A program made the translations under genes and the position numbers. From contig MGWH01000001.1 of assembly GCA_001800905.1 (NCBI GenBank), positions 1-64,000 of the forward strand: a DNA stretch of 64,000 bases. Reading direction: 5' to 3'. The first letter of the stretch is position 1. Every line of letters begins with the position of its first letter. Source of the DNA: Flavobacteria bacterium GWA2_35_26 (GTDB lineage: Bacteria; Bacteroidota; Bacteroidia; Flavobacteriales; Flavobacteriaceae). The notes under the pieces are model-generated. The model ran no database searches. It was given only the letters and a program-made list of their open reading frames with translations, and was not told the origin of the DNA. Positions 33,473 through 41,977 of the stretch are shown here, piece after piece.

Positions 33473-36328
33473 TTATTTACTCAAATACATTTTTCTTCTT
33501 GAATACAATTCGTAAAATTGATCGTCTTTCAAATCGTCAATAAACAAGATGCTTTCTCCAGTCGATTTCATCTCTGGTCCTAAAGCTTTGTTGACATTTT
33601 GGAATTTACTAAAAGAAAAAACAGGTTGTTTAATCGCATAGCCTTTCAATTGAGGATTGTATTTAAAGTCGGTTACTTTATTGGCACCTAACATTACTTT
33701 AGTCGCATAATTTACATACGGTTCGCCATACGCTTTAGCAATAAACGGAACTGTTCTAGACGCTCTTGGATTGGCCTCAATGATATACACTATATCGTTT
33801 TTGATCGCAAACTGAATGTTGATTAAACCAACTGTTTTCAAAGCCACTGCAATTTTGTGTGTATGGTCTTTGATTTGTTGCATTACAAATTCACCCAAGT
33901 TGAACGGTGGTAAAGTCGCATTACTATCACCCGAGTGTACTCCACAAGGTTCGATATGCTCCATGATTCCGATGATGTATACATTACCATCAGCATCGCA
34001 AATCGCATCTGCCTCTGCTTCAATTGCACCATCTAAATAATGGTCTAACAACAATTTATTACCTGGAATCGATTTCAATAAATTGATTACGTGTTCTTCC
34101 AATTCTTGTTTGTTGATGACAATTTTCATTCCCTGACCTCCCAATACATAAGAAGGACGAATCAACAATGGAAAATCCAAATTATCTGCAAGAGCAGACG
34201 CCTCATCAGCAGTTTCTGCAATTCCGAATTTAGGGAAAGGAATATTCAACTCCGTCAATAAATCAGAGAAACGTCCTCTGTCTTCGGCTAAATCCAACGC
34301 ATCAAAGCTTGTCCCTAAGATTTTCACTCCGTATTTCGATAATTTCTCTGCCAACTTCAAGGCCGTTTGACCTCCTAATTGCACGATTACACCTTCTGGT
34401 TTTTCGTGTTGAATAATGTCGTAAATGTGTTCCCAAAAAACAGGCTCGAAATACAATTTATCAGCCGTATCAAAATCAGTTGAAACTGTTTCCGGATTAC
34501 AGTTGATCATGATCGTTTCGTAACCACATTCTTTGGCTGCTAACACCCCGTGAACACAAGAATAATCAAACTCAATTCCTTGACCAATTCGGTTGGGTCC
34601 TGAACCTAAAACGATGATTTTCTTTTTATCGGTAACTACACTTTCGTTGTGAACATAGCGCTCTCCATTTGCTTTTTCAATTTCGGCCTCAAAAGTAGAA
34701 TAATAGTACGGTGTTTGTGCTTTAAACTCGGCAGCACAAGTATCAACTAATTTGAATACACGGTTGATTTTCATGTCCGTACGCAACGTATGTACTTGAC
34801 TTTCCAAACAACCCATCATGTGTGCAATTTGTCTGTCAGAGAAGCCTTTTTGTTTGGCTTCTAACAACAATTCTCTTGGTAAAGAATCTACTTTGTAAGT
34901 AGCAATTTCTTTTTCTAAAGTGAACAATTGCTCGTATTGTTTCAAGAACCACATGTCAATTTTTGTGATTTCATGAATACGACTCAACGGAATTCCCATC
35001 GCAATCGCATCATAAATTACGAAAACACGATCCCAACTTGCATGCGTCAGTTTATCGATGATTTGTTCGTAATTAGTATATCCTTTTCCGTCAGCACCTA
35101 AACCATTTCTTTTGATTTCTAATGATTGAGTGGCTTTATGCAAGGCTTCTTGGAACGAACGTCCAATACCCATTACTTCACCTACTGATTTCATTTGAAG
35201 TCCTAATGTTTTATCAGCTCCTTCAAATTTATCGAAGTTCCAACGTGGTATTTTTACAATTACATAATCCAAAGTTGGCTCAAATAAAGCCGAAGTAGAT
35301 TTTGTGATTTGGTTTTGCAATTCGTCTAGGTTGTAGCCCAAAGCTAATTTCGAAGCAATTTTAGCAATTGGATAACCCGTAGCTTTTGATGCTAATGCTG
35401 ATGAACGAGACACACGCGGATTAATTTCAATCGCAACAATATCTTCTTTTTCATCTGGCGAAACCGCAAATTGTACATTACAACCTCCAGCAAAATTTCC
35501 GATGCTACGCATCATTAAAATCGCCATGTCACGCATTTTTTGAAAGGTAGTATCCGATAATGTCATCGCTGGCGCAACCGTGATCGAATCTCCCGTATGA
35601 ATTCCCATTGGGTCCATATTTTCGATCGAACAGATGATTACTACATTGTCATTCTTGTCGCGTAATAATTCCAATTCATATTCTTTCCAACCCAATAAAG
35701 CTTTATCAATCAACACTTCATGGATAGGTGACATTTCCAAACCATAGGTTAGTTTTTCGTCAAATTCTTCTTTGCTGTGTACAAAAGCAGCTCCAGTTCC
35801 TCCTAAAGTAAACGAAGGACGAATTACCAATGGAAAGCCAAATTCTTGTGCAATCTCTTTTCCTTGTAAGAAAGAAGTAGCTGTTTTTGCTGGTGCAGCA
35901 GGAATTCCAATTTTTTCAAGCAATTGTTTGAACTGCTCTCTATCTTCGGTAATATTAATGGCATTCACATCAACACCAATCAATCGTACTCCAAAATCTT
36001 CCCAAATTCCTTTTTCTTCAGCTTCCAAACACAGGTTCAATGCCGTTTGACCTCCCATTGTTGGCAAAACCGCGTCAATTTGCGGATGCGCTTTCAATAT
36101 TTCAATAATCGACTTGGTGGTCAATGGTTTCAAGTAAACGTGATCGGCCATGGATGGATCAGTCATAATCGTTGCTGGATTCGAGTTGATTAATATCACT
36201 TCGATTCCTTCTTCACGAATAGAACGAGCTGATTGCGATCCTGCGTAATCAAATTCGCAAGCTTGACCAATAACAATAGGACCAGAACCTATTATCAAAA
36301 CGGATTTAATGGATGTGTCTTTTGGCAT
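33473..36328 (-). CDS. carB: Carbamoyl-phosphate synthase large subunit, without C-terminal allosteric domain
   Basis: A 951-residue enzyme making carbamoyl phosphate from ammonia, bicarbonate and 2 ATP. It has two homologous ATP-grasp halves, starting VLIIGSGPIVIGQACEFDY and IIVLGSGPNRIGQGIEFDYS. Both carry the expected metal-binding EINPR/EANPR motifs (VAIEINPRVSRSSALASKA; YIIEANPRASRTVPFIAKA). The protein ends about 25 residues after LGPEMKSTGE, where E. coli CarB continues about 120 residues as the MGS allosteric domain. No carA is in the window, and it is a single-gene unit here. Confidence 0.94.
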   Translation of the reverse strand: MPKDTSIKSVLIIGSGPIVIGQACEFDYAGSQSARSIREEGIEVILINSNPATIMTDPSMADHVYLKPLTTKSIIEILKAHPQIDAVLPTMGGQTALNLCLEAEEKGIWEDFGVRLIGVDVNAINITEDREQFKQLLEKIGIPAAPAKTATSFLQGKEIAQEFGFPLVIRPSFTLGGTGAAFVHSKEEFDEKLTYGLEMSPIHEVLIDKALLGWKEYELELLRDKNDNVVIICSIENMDPMGIHTGDSITVAPAMTLSDTTFQKMRDMAILMMRSIGNFAGGCNVQFAVSPDEKEDIVAIEINPRVSRSSALASKATGYPIAKIASKLALGYNLDELQNQITKSTSALFEPTLDYVIVKIPRWNFDKFEGADKTLGLQMKSVGEVMGIGRSFQEALHKATQSLEIKRNGLGADGKGYTNYEQIIDKLTHASWDRVFVIYDAIAMGIPLSRIHEITKIDMWFLKQYEQLFTLEKEIATYKVDSLPRELLLEAKQKGFSDRQIAHMMGCLESQVHTLRTDMKINRVFKLVDTCAAEFKAQTPYYYSTFEAEIEKANGERYVHNESVVTDKKKIIVLGSGPNRIGQGIEFDYSCVHGVLAAKECGYETIMINCNPETVSTDFDTADKLYFEPVFWEHIYDIIQHEKPEGVIVQLGGQTALKLAEKLSKYGVKILGTSFDALDLAEDRGRFSDLLTELNIPFPKFGIAETADEASALADNLDFPLLIRPSYVLGGQGMKIVINKQELEEHVINLLKSIPGNKLLLDHYLDGAIEAEADAICDADGNVYIIGIMEHIEPCGVHSGDSNATLPPFNLGEFVMQQIKDHTHKIAVALKTVGLINIQFAIKNDIVYIIEANPRASRTVPFIAKAYGEPYVNYATKVMLGANKVTDFKYNPQLKGYAIKQPVFSFSKFQNVNKALGPEMKSTGESILFIDDLKDDQFYELYSRRKMYLSK

Positions 36329-36425
36329 TGTAGTATAATTTGTGTGTTGTTGTAAACTTTTTAAAGATAAAGAACTTATTTGAGATACTGTTTAATAGTC
36401 TAAATCAAAGATAGTTAGTTTAAAT

Positions 36426-36464
36426 TTTCAAAAAAAAGCCGTTACTAAAAAATAGTAACGGCTT
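36426..36464 (-). terminator. rpmH terminator
   Basis: The stem AAGCCGTTACT / AGTAACGGCTT is followed on the minus strand by a T run. It separates rpmH from carB, so carB has its own promoter. Confidence 0.8.
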
Positions 36465-36486
36465 AATATTGATTATAGAATAACCA

Positions 36487-36648
36487 TTATTTTTTGTGTC
36501 TAGGTTCGCTAGAAACAGTCAATTTATGTCTTCCTTTAGCTCTTCTTCTTGCAAGAACTTTTCTTCCATTAGCAGAAGCCATTCTGTCCATAAATCCGTG
36601 TTTATTTCTTCTTTTTCTTTTCGATGGTTGAAACGTTCTTTTGCTCAT
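36487..36648 (-). CDS. rpmH: 50S ribosomal protein L34
   Basis: A 53-residue, highly basic protein that reads [19 protein letters not shown], then [20 protein letters not shown] and ends EPRHKK. This is a textbook L34 with a slightly extended C-terminus as in Bacteroidota. It binds 23S rRNA near the polypeptide exit tunnel. The gene has its own promoter and terminator; dnaA is not visible nearby. Confidence 0.96.
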
Positions 36649-36720
36649 TGGTTTGTATCTTTAAAATCTTTATTTATATGTCTTTTAGTTTTTGAATAAC
36701 CGTTATTCTAAAACCGAGTG

Positions 36721-36750
36721 CAAATATACAAAGACTTTTTTTTCTAGCAA
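36721..36750 (-). promoter_or_regulatory. rpmH promoter
   Basis: On the minus strand, TTG (36748-36750) and TATATTTG (36721-36728) are spaced 19 bases. The leader is about 65 bases. Confidence 0.6.
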
Positions 36751-36814
36751 GTAGTTTTATAAAAATATTTTTAATTCCTTTTACTATCTTTGCAAACATA
36801 AATTCAATACTATT

Positions 36815-37330
36815 ATGTTTCATAAAAATATCAAACTTATTCTTGCCGGACTTATTGTCGCTACAGGCATTTGGCAATTTACTGAAAGCAACATCGGAAA
36901 TGGAATCTTCCTTTTATTAGTGAGTGCTATTCCTGTTTTTTTATATTTCAAAAACGAATTCATCTTATTGGCTTTCTTAAAGTTGAGAAAACAAGATTTT
37001 GATGGCGCTAGAAAGTGGTTGGACAAAATCAAAAATCCAGAAGGAGCTTTGGTTCAAAAACAACAAGGATACTTCAATTACTTGCACGGTATTATGTTAT
37101 CTCAAACCAACATCAATCAATCTGAGAAATTTTTCAAAAAAGCGATTGAGTTGGGATTGTCAATGGATATGGATTTGGCTGTAGCCAAATTAAACTTGGC
37201 TGGAATTGCAATGTCTAGAAGAAGAAAATTAGAAGCCACCTCACTTTTGAATGAGGCTAAAAAACTCGACAAACAAAACATGTTGAAAGATCAGATCAGC
37301 ATGATGAAAGAGCAAATGAAAAAAATATAG
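36815..37330 (+). CDS. Membrane-anchored TPR-like protein
   Basis: A 171-residue protein with two N-terminal transmembrane helices (about 5-22 and 28-45), then helical repeats resembling TPRs (GYFNYLHGIMLSQTNINQSEKFFKKAIELG and LAVAKLNLAGIAMSRRRKLEATSLLNEAKKL split over about 85-155). The C-terminus is basic and Met-rich. Probably an inner-membrane scaffold; no specific function is known. TATCTTTG at 36785-36792 is a candidate -7 element. Confidence 0.75.
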   Translation: MFHKNIKLILAGLIVATGIWQFTESNIGNGIFLLLVSAIPVFLYFKNEFILLAFLKLRKQDFDGARKWLDKIKNPEGALVQKQQGYFNYLHGIMLSQTNINQSEKFFKKAIELGLSMDMDLAVAKLNLAGIAMSRRRKLEATSLLNEAKKLDKQNMLKDQISMMKEQMKKI

Positions 37331-37333
37331 TTC

Positions 37334-37366
37334 TTTAGAACCTGAAATAAGTTCAAGTTGACAGAT
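37334..37366. repeat. Palindromic repeat, left copy
   Basis: Contains TTTAGAACCTGAAATAAG then TTCAAGTTGACAGAT. CCTGAA and TTCAAG form a short hairpin with one mismatch. Nearly identical to the copy on the other side of the GIY-YIG gene (3-4 differences in about 30 bases). Confidence 0.75.
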
Positions 37367-37388
37367 CAACATATATAAGTTAAACGCC

Positions 37389-37415
37389 TGTCATTCTGAA
37401 CTTGTTTCAGAATCT
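37389..37415. repeat. Palindromic repeat, inverted middle copy inside the gene end
   Basis: TGTCATTCTGAACTTGTTTC then AGAATCT: a perfect TTCTGAA / TTCAGAA hairpin. It is in the opposite orientation to the outer copies and encodes the last eight codons and stop of the GIY-YIG gene (tail LDSETSSE). Confidence 0.75.
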
Positions 37416-37711
37416 AACTGTTTCCATAAATTAAGCCAATTAGGATTGGACTCTTCTATCAAATTTATCTTCCACTCTCTGTGCCAATTTTTTAATTGTT
37501 TTTCCCTTGCAATTGCATCATTGACATATTGAAATTCTTCATAATACACCAACATTTTTAATTTATATTTTGAAGTAAATTTTGATCCTTCTCCAATTAT
37601 ATGCCTCTCCATTCTATCATCTATACCTCCCGTGACTCCTATATAAAGAGTTCCTTTGGGTTTATTTGTTAAAATATACACCCAGTAATTATGATATGCT
37701 CTGTTAGCCAT
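37391..37711 (-). CDS. GIY-YIG nuclease-domain protein
   Basis: A 106-residue single-domain protein of the YhbQ/UPF0213-like GIY-YIG group: YWVYILTNKPKGTLYIGVTG (first Tyr, YIG), DRMERH (conserved Arg/His region) and EKQLKNWHREWKINLIEESN (catalytic Glu). The domain is complete. The C-terminal tail after NLWKQ is encoded by a dispersed palindromic repeat, and further copies flank the gene on both sides. This arrangement suggests a mobile nuclease-repeat unit rather than a housekeeping gene. Sequence-specific cutting or processing of its repeats is inference. Confidence 0.9.
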   Translation of the reverse strand: MANRAYHNYWVYILTNKPKGTLYIGVTGGIDDRMERHIIGEGSKFTSKYKLKMLVYYEEFQYVNDAIAREKQLKNWHREWKINLIEESNPNWLNLWKQLDSETSSE

Positions 37712-37727
37712 AATTAAATCTGTTTAA

Positions 37728-37759
37728 TTTAGAACCTGAAACAAGTTCAGGTTGACAAA
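37728..37759. repeat. Palindromic repeat, right copy
   Basis: TTTAGAACCTGAAACAAG then TTCAGGTTGACAAAT, with a perfect CCTGAA / TTCAGG hairpin around ACAAG. A second inverted pair, AATAGGC / GCCTATT, follows at 37757-37783. Confidence 0.75.
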
Positions 37760-37813
37760 TAGGCTGCTCACGTTTTCGCCTATTCGATTTAGCTCGAGTC
37801 AAAATCTCTTCAA

Positions 37814-38719
37814 CTAATATCCCTCCAGTGGAATTTCCAATTGGTATTTTTTATTGGTAGGATTCACCATCTTAGTTGTTCGCAACCACGGATTGTGAAT
37901 TTTTAATATTTTATAATTTATTCCTTGTTGTATCGCCAGGTTAGCTAAATCAGTTACCGAACTATCAATAGCAATTTTCTTCGTAGCTACAATTTTGTAT
38001 TGCTCCTCCTCCGTGATTGGAAAACCATATTGCTCCGGATGTTGCATAATTTGCTTCAAGGCTAAAATTCGGAATACATAACGTGAGGTTTCCTCATTCA
38101 ATAATAAATCATAGTAATTACTCACTTTTTGACTATCCAATTGCTTTTTGATTCCGGTTCCACCTGCATTATACGAAGCGGCTACTAAAGTCCAATTCCC
38201 AAATTTCTCTTTGGCTTTCAAAAAATAAGCACAAGCTGCCTCTGTTGCTTTTTCTAAATGGTAACGTTCGTCTATATTTTCATTCACTTCTAAACCAATT
38301 TCTTTAGCGGTGTCTGGCATAAATTGCCAAACCCCTCTTGCTCCTGCTGGAGAAACTACATTGACCAAACCACTTTCTATTACCGCAACGTATTTAAAAT
38401 CATCTGGAATTCCATTCTTCTTCAATACAGGTTCAATAACAGCAAAAGCACGACGCGCTCTTTTTAAGATCAATAAGGTAGAAGCATTCAAATGTTTATT
38501 GACCAATAGTTCTCTATCCAAACGCTCTTGCACATCTGCAATTTGCAATGGCACTGCTTCGCCAGCAAAATCAATTTTAGCCGGAAAATAATTTGGATTA
38601 AAACGGGCTATCCAATTGGAAGGCAATTCTAATTTAGAAGCAAAAATAAACAGACTGCTAATTAGGACAATTCCAATTAACAAGATCGATTTACCAATGG
38701 TTGTAGTTCTTTTTTTCAT
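37814..38719 (-). CDS. Membrane-anchored lytic transglycosylase (SLT/MltD-like)
   Basis: A 301-residue protein with an N-terminal transmembrane helix or signal anchor (about 10-28) and a GH23 domain (about 95-235) with VAVIESGLVNVVSPAGARGVWQ (catalytic E115), FMPDTAKEIGL and LVAASYNAGG. The C-terminal part (about 255-301, DLANLAIQQGINYKILKIHN) resembles a single LysM-like cell-wall binding unit. It cuts murein to 1,6-anhydro-muropeptides. It is followed upstream by an alpha/beta hydrolase in the same direction. Confidence 0.87.
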   Translation of the reverse strand: MKKRTTTIGKSILLIGIVLISSLFIFASKLELPSNWIARFNPNYFPAKIDFAGEAVPLQIADVQERLDRELLVNKHLNASTLLILKRARRAFAVIEPVLKKNGIPDDFKYVAVIESGLVNVVSPAGARGVWQFMPDTAKEIGLEVNENIDERYHLEKATEAACAYFLKAKEKFGNWTLVAASYNAGGTGIKKQLDSQKVSNYYDLLLNEETSRYVFRILALKQIMQHPEQYGFPITEEEQYKIVATKKIAIDSSVTDLANLAIQQGINYKILKIHNPWLRTTKMVNPTNKKYQLEIPLEGY

Positions 38720-38746
38720 TTATTTTGTCTTTATATTTCTAATAAA

Positions 38747-39415
38747 CTAAAAAGTGCCTTGAATAATCGCTGGCAAGTTTTCGTTAAGCCATTTGTATTT
38801 ACTTAAAATCATAACGTGGGTTCCGCCTTTTACTACAATACATTTTTTAATGTATTGTATTGGAAACACCTCATCCGCATCGCCGTGAATATGAATCACA
38901 TTGGGATCCACTTTCGTTCTATCCCACAGTAAAATGCGTTCAATAGCCCAATCCAAATAATGCACATCGCGAACGGAAAGATACCTTTCGTATAATTTCA
39001 ATCGCTGTGCGATAGTTGTTCCAAAGGAAAAAGCACTTAACTTTTCAATATTCGAAAAGATAGAAGTGGGAATTAATTTATAAGCCTTCGTCGTTTTGGC
39101 AATTTTCATTCGGCGGGGAAATTCGAAATTGGATTTCACACTCGAAATAATGATAACTTTCATCGGATTCAAAAAAGCCGCCATTTCTTGCACCAAAATC
39201 CCTCCAAAGGAAACCCCAATCAAAACCGGATTAGGTGCGGTGATTTTTTTCGACATGCGTTGGGCATAAGCTTCTAACGATTCGTCACTAATGGGCAATT
39301 CCCAATCCAAAAGATGGATTTCAAAAAGCGATTCCGGTAAGCTGATGCGCTCAAATATTAGCGAACTTGCCGCTAATCCAGGCATACAATACACCGAAAT
39401 CTTGTTAGTATCCAT
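38747..39415 (-). CDS. Alpha/beta hydrolase
   Basis: A 222-residue single-domain hydrolase. The nucleophile elbow GVSFGG has S69, the acid is the Asp in HGDADEVFP, and the base His is in GGTHVMI. The oxyanion region near MPGLAASS is present. Its substrate is unknown. It lies 27 bases from the transglycosylase gene, so the two may be co-transcribed. Confidence 0.85.
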   Translation of the reverse strand: MDTNKISVYCMPGLAASSLIFERISLPESLFEIHLLDWELPISDESLEAYAQRMSKKITAPNPVLIGVSFGGILVQEMAAFLNPMKVIIISSVKSNFEFPRRMKIAKTTKAYKLIPTSIFSNIEKLSAFSFGTTIAQRLKLYERYLSVRDVHYLDWAIERILLWDRTKVDPNVIHIHGDADEVFPIQYIKKCIVVKGGTHVMILSKYKWLNENLPAIIQGTF

Positions 39416-39506
39416 TATGAAAAATCCATTTATTTAGGGTAAAAATAAGGATATTAATCAGGAAAAATGATTCAAACGCCACAAAGAAACTGAGTAGCAA
39501 CAAAAA

Positions 39507-41141
39507 CTACTTCTCGATTTCTCTTAAACTCTCCATTTTTTTGTGCGCCAAGAAACCAGCAATATCTTCGAAATGCTCTACCACTCTTTTGTTTCCAAAT
39601 TCAAACACTTTGGTTGCCAAACCGTCTAAGAAATCACGATCGTGTGACACTAAAATTAGCGTTCCATCAAAATCTTTTAGGGCGTCTTTGATGATGTCTT
39701 TGGTTTTCATATCCAAGTGATTCGAAGGCTCATCCAAAATCAATAAGTTAACCGGTTCCAACAATAATTTAATCATTGCCAAACGCGTTTTTTCTCCTCC
39801 TGAAAGCACTTTCACTTTCTTAGTCACATCGTCACCATGAAACATAAAAGCGCCTAAAATATCTTTAATTTTGGTTCGAACATCACCCACCGCTATATCG
39901 TCAATAGTTTCAAATATCGATGCATTCCCATCCAATAAAGCCGCTTGATTTTGCGCAAAATAGCCAATTTGGGCATTGTGACCAATTTCGACACTTCCAC
40001 TATCAATTCCAATTTCTTTCATGATTGCTTTAATCATGGTCGATTTTCCTTGCCCATTTTTTCCAACAAAAGCCACTTTTTGTCCGCGCTCAATAACTAA
40101 ATTAGCATCTTTGAATACCACATGATCGCCATACGATTTGGACAATTCTTTGACAATTACAGGATATTGCCCTGAACGAGCCGCTGGTGGAAACTTCAAT
40201 TTCAAAGCTGATGTATCTACTTCGTCTACCTGAACAATTTCTAGTTTCTCTAACATCTTCACACGCGATTGCACCGCATCGGTCTTGGAAAATGTTCCTT
40301 TAAAACGATCGATAAATGCTCTGTTGTCGGCAATCATTTTTTGTTGTTCATCGTAAGCTTTTTGTTGGTGCATACGACGGTCTTTTCGCAATTCTAGATA
40401 ATGAGAATACTTGGCTTTGTAATCATATATACGTCCCATAGTTACTTCTATAGTTCGATTGGTAATATTATCTACAAAAGCTCTATCGTGCGAAATCACT
40501 ACTACCGCTTTGGCTTGATTAATCAAAAAATCCTCTAACCATTGAATACTTTCAATATCCATATGATTCGTTGGTTCATCCAACAAAATCAAATCCGGTT
40601 TCTGTAAAAGAATTTTTGCCAATTCAATTCGCATTCTCCAACCTCCAGAAAACTCAGAAGTTTGACGTGTAAAATCTTCGCGAACAAAACCCAAACCGAT
40701 TAATATTTTTTCTACCTCAGCTTCATAATTCACTTCTTCAATAGCATAATATTTCTCACTCAAATCCGAAACACGCTCAATCAACTTCATGTACTCGTCA
40801 CTTTCATAATCAGTGCGAACAGTCAATTGCTCGTTTACATCGTCAATCTCAGATTTCATTTTGAAAATTTGACCAAAGGCTTTGGATGTTTCTTCCATAA
40901 CAGTAGCACCGTCGGTAGTCAATAAGTGCTGAGGCAAATAGGCCACGACCGCTTCTTTGGGTGCCGAAATTGAACCTGTAGAAGGTTTGCTTTGTCCAGC
41001 GATAATTTTTAAAAGCGTCGATTTTCCCGCTCCATTTTTACCCATTAGGGCAATTTTATCATTTTCATTAATAGCAAAAGAAACCTCACTAAAAAGTGTG
41101 GTTCCGCTAAATTGAACCGAAATATCGTTAACTGTAATCAT
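39507..41141 (-). CDS. ABC-F family ATPase
   Basis: A 544-residue soluble protein from ATG 41141 with two ABC domains: Walker A GKNGAGKST and GKNGQGKST, signatures FSGGWRM and LSGGEKT, Walker B LILLDEPTNHMD and LLILDEPSNHLD. Between them is the P-site tRNA-interaction linker (about 240-310), rich in Arg/Lys and Gln. ABC-F proteins act on ribosomes during translation. Whether this is an EttA/Uup/YbiT-type housekeeping factor or a resistance protein cannot be told; the sequence looks like the housekeeping Bacteroidota form. Confidence 0.9.
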   Translation of the reverse strand: MITVNDISVQFSGTTLFSEVSFAINENDKIALMGKNGAGKSTLLKIIAGQSKPSTGSISAPKEAVVAYLPQHLLTTDGATVMEETSKAFGQIFKMKSEIDDVNEQLTVRTDYESDEYMKLIERVSDLSEKYYAIEEVNYEAEVEKILIGLGFVREDFTRQTSEFSGGWRMRIELAKILLQKPDLILLDEPTNHMDIESIQWLEDFLINQAKAVVVISHDRAFVDNITNRTIEVTMGRIYDYKAKYSHYLELRKDRRMHQQKAYDEQQKMIADNRAFIDRFKGTFSKTDAVQSRVKMLEKLEIVQVDEVDTSALKLKFPPAARSGQYPVIVKELSKSYGDHVVFKDANLVIERGQKVAFVGKNGQGKSTMIKAIMKEIGIDSGSVEIGHNAQIGYFAQNQAALLDGNASIFETIDDIAVGDVRTKIKDILGAFMFHGDDVTKKVKVLSGGEKTRLAMIKLLLEPVNLLILDEPSNHLDMKTKDIIKDALKDFDGTLILVSHDRDFLDGLATKVFEFGNKRVVEHFEDIAGFLAHKKMESLREIEK

Positions 41142-41515
41142 TTGGTAATTGATTTTTTTTTGGAAAGTCTGCAATTCGACCACCCATTTTTGAAGGCGCA
41201 AATATAATTCAAATCACCCGTTGTTTACACTATTAGGAATACAATTTTAGTTCGGTTTTTCCTCCTTAACTAGCATGAAAGGGTTAAAATTGCTGAATAC
41301 TGTCAACAAAATAAGTATAAAAAACACACTAACTATGGAATTAGTTGGAAAACAATAAAAATGAAACACTGATAACCATATAGTTAGCAATTTAAAATAG
41401 TGGAAAATATTGTTTCGTACATTTAATTGAAATGGAAAACAAGTATTACAGAAATTTACATTGTTACTAATTGACTCATGATCAATTTAAAATAATTAAC
41501 TAATACATTTTTGCC
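41142..41515. other. Long intergenic region between divergent genes
   Basis: The 374 bases separate the ABC-F gene from a rightward membrane-protein gene. CAAATATA at 41199-41206 is a possible -7 element for ABC-F. CTAACTATGG (41329-41338) and CCATATAGTTAG (41376-41387) form an imperfect long-range inverted repeat. The rest is A/T-rich without a recognisable RNA or gene. Confidence 0.4.
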
Positions 41516-41926
41516 ATGATATCAAAACAATCTACCAACTTAATTAGTATTACTAATAATGGCATTATTTTGAATTCAAAATCAAAATCGAATCAGCAAA
41601 TTCCTTTTGCAGAGGTAGCTAAAGTTCACCTACAAATTAGACATCACCAAACGATTTTAAAAATTTTCTTAATCAGTTATTTTATTTTCACATTGCTTTG
41701 CATGCAATATCTTAATCTAGAAATGTCAATTTTTTCGGCATTTATTTACATTATTAATTTCTTTGTAATCAATACGCTCGATTTTAAAAGTTATCGTTTA
41801 CAAATTGTTTTGAAAAACAATAATGTTATCGAAAAACAAATTCCAAAGAAATTGAAATACGACTATATTAGTCTAATTAGTGAAATTAGAAGAAATATAC
41901 TTCCCGAACATTCTCCTGCATTGTAA
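41516..41926 (+). CDS. Two-helix membrane protein of unknown function
   Basis: A 136-residue protein. An N-terminal cytoplasmic beta-rich segment (about 5-40, with NNGIILNSKSKSNQQIPFAEV) and a C-terminal segment (about 88-130) surround two close transmembrane helices (about 48-64 and 68-86). The arrangement is reminiscent of bacterial PH-like (bPH) membrane proteins. It precedes the Kelch-domain protein by 51 bases on the same strand and may be co-expressed with it. Confidence 0.65.
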   Translation: MISKQSTNLISITNNGIILNSKSKSNQQIPFAEVAKVHLQIRHHQTILKIFLISYFIFTLLCMQYLNLEMSIFSAFIYIINFFVINTLDFKSYRLQIVLKNNNVIEKQIPKKLKYDYISLISEIRRNILPEHSPAL

Positions 41927-41977
41927 TTTGTAATAAAAATAGTATTTTTAGAAAATAAATAATGCAATTCTAAATTT

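Noticed and set aside
41275..41358. A 27-codon open frame (MKGLKLLNTV...) that might be a small peptide gene
   Set aside because: No promoter match, no leader-peptide features such as GG, and no processing genes nearby.
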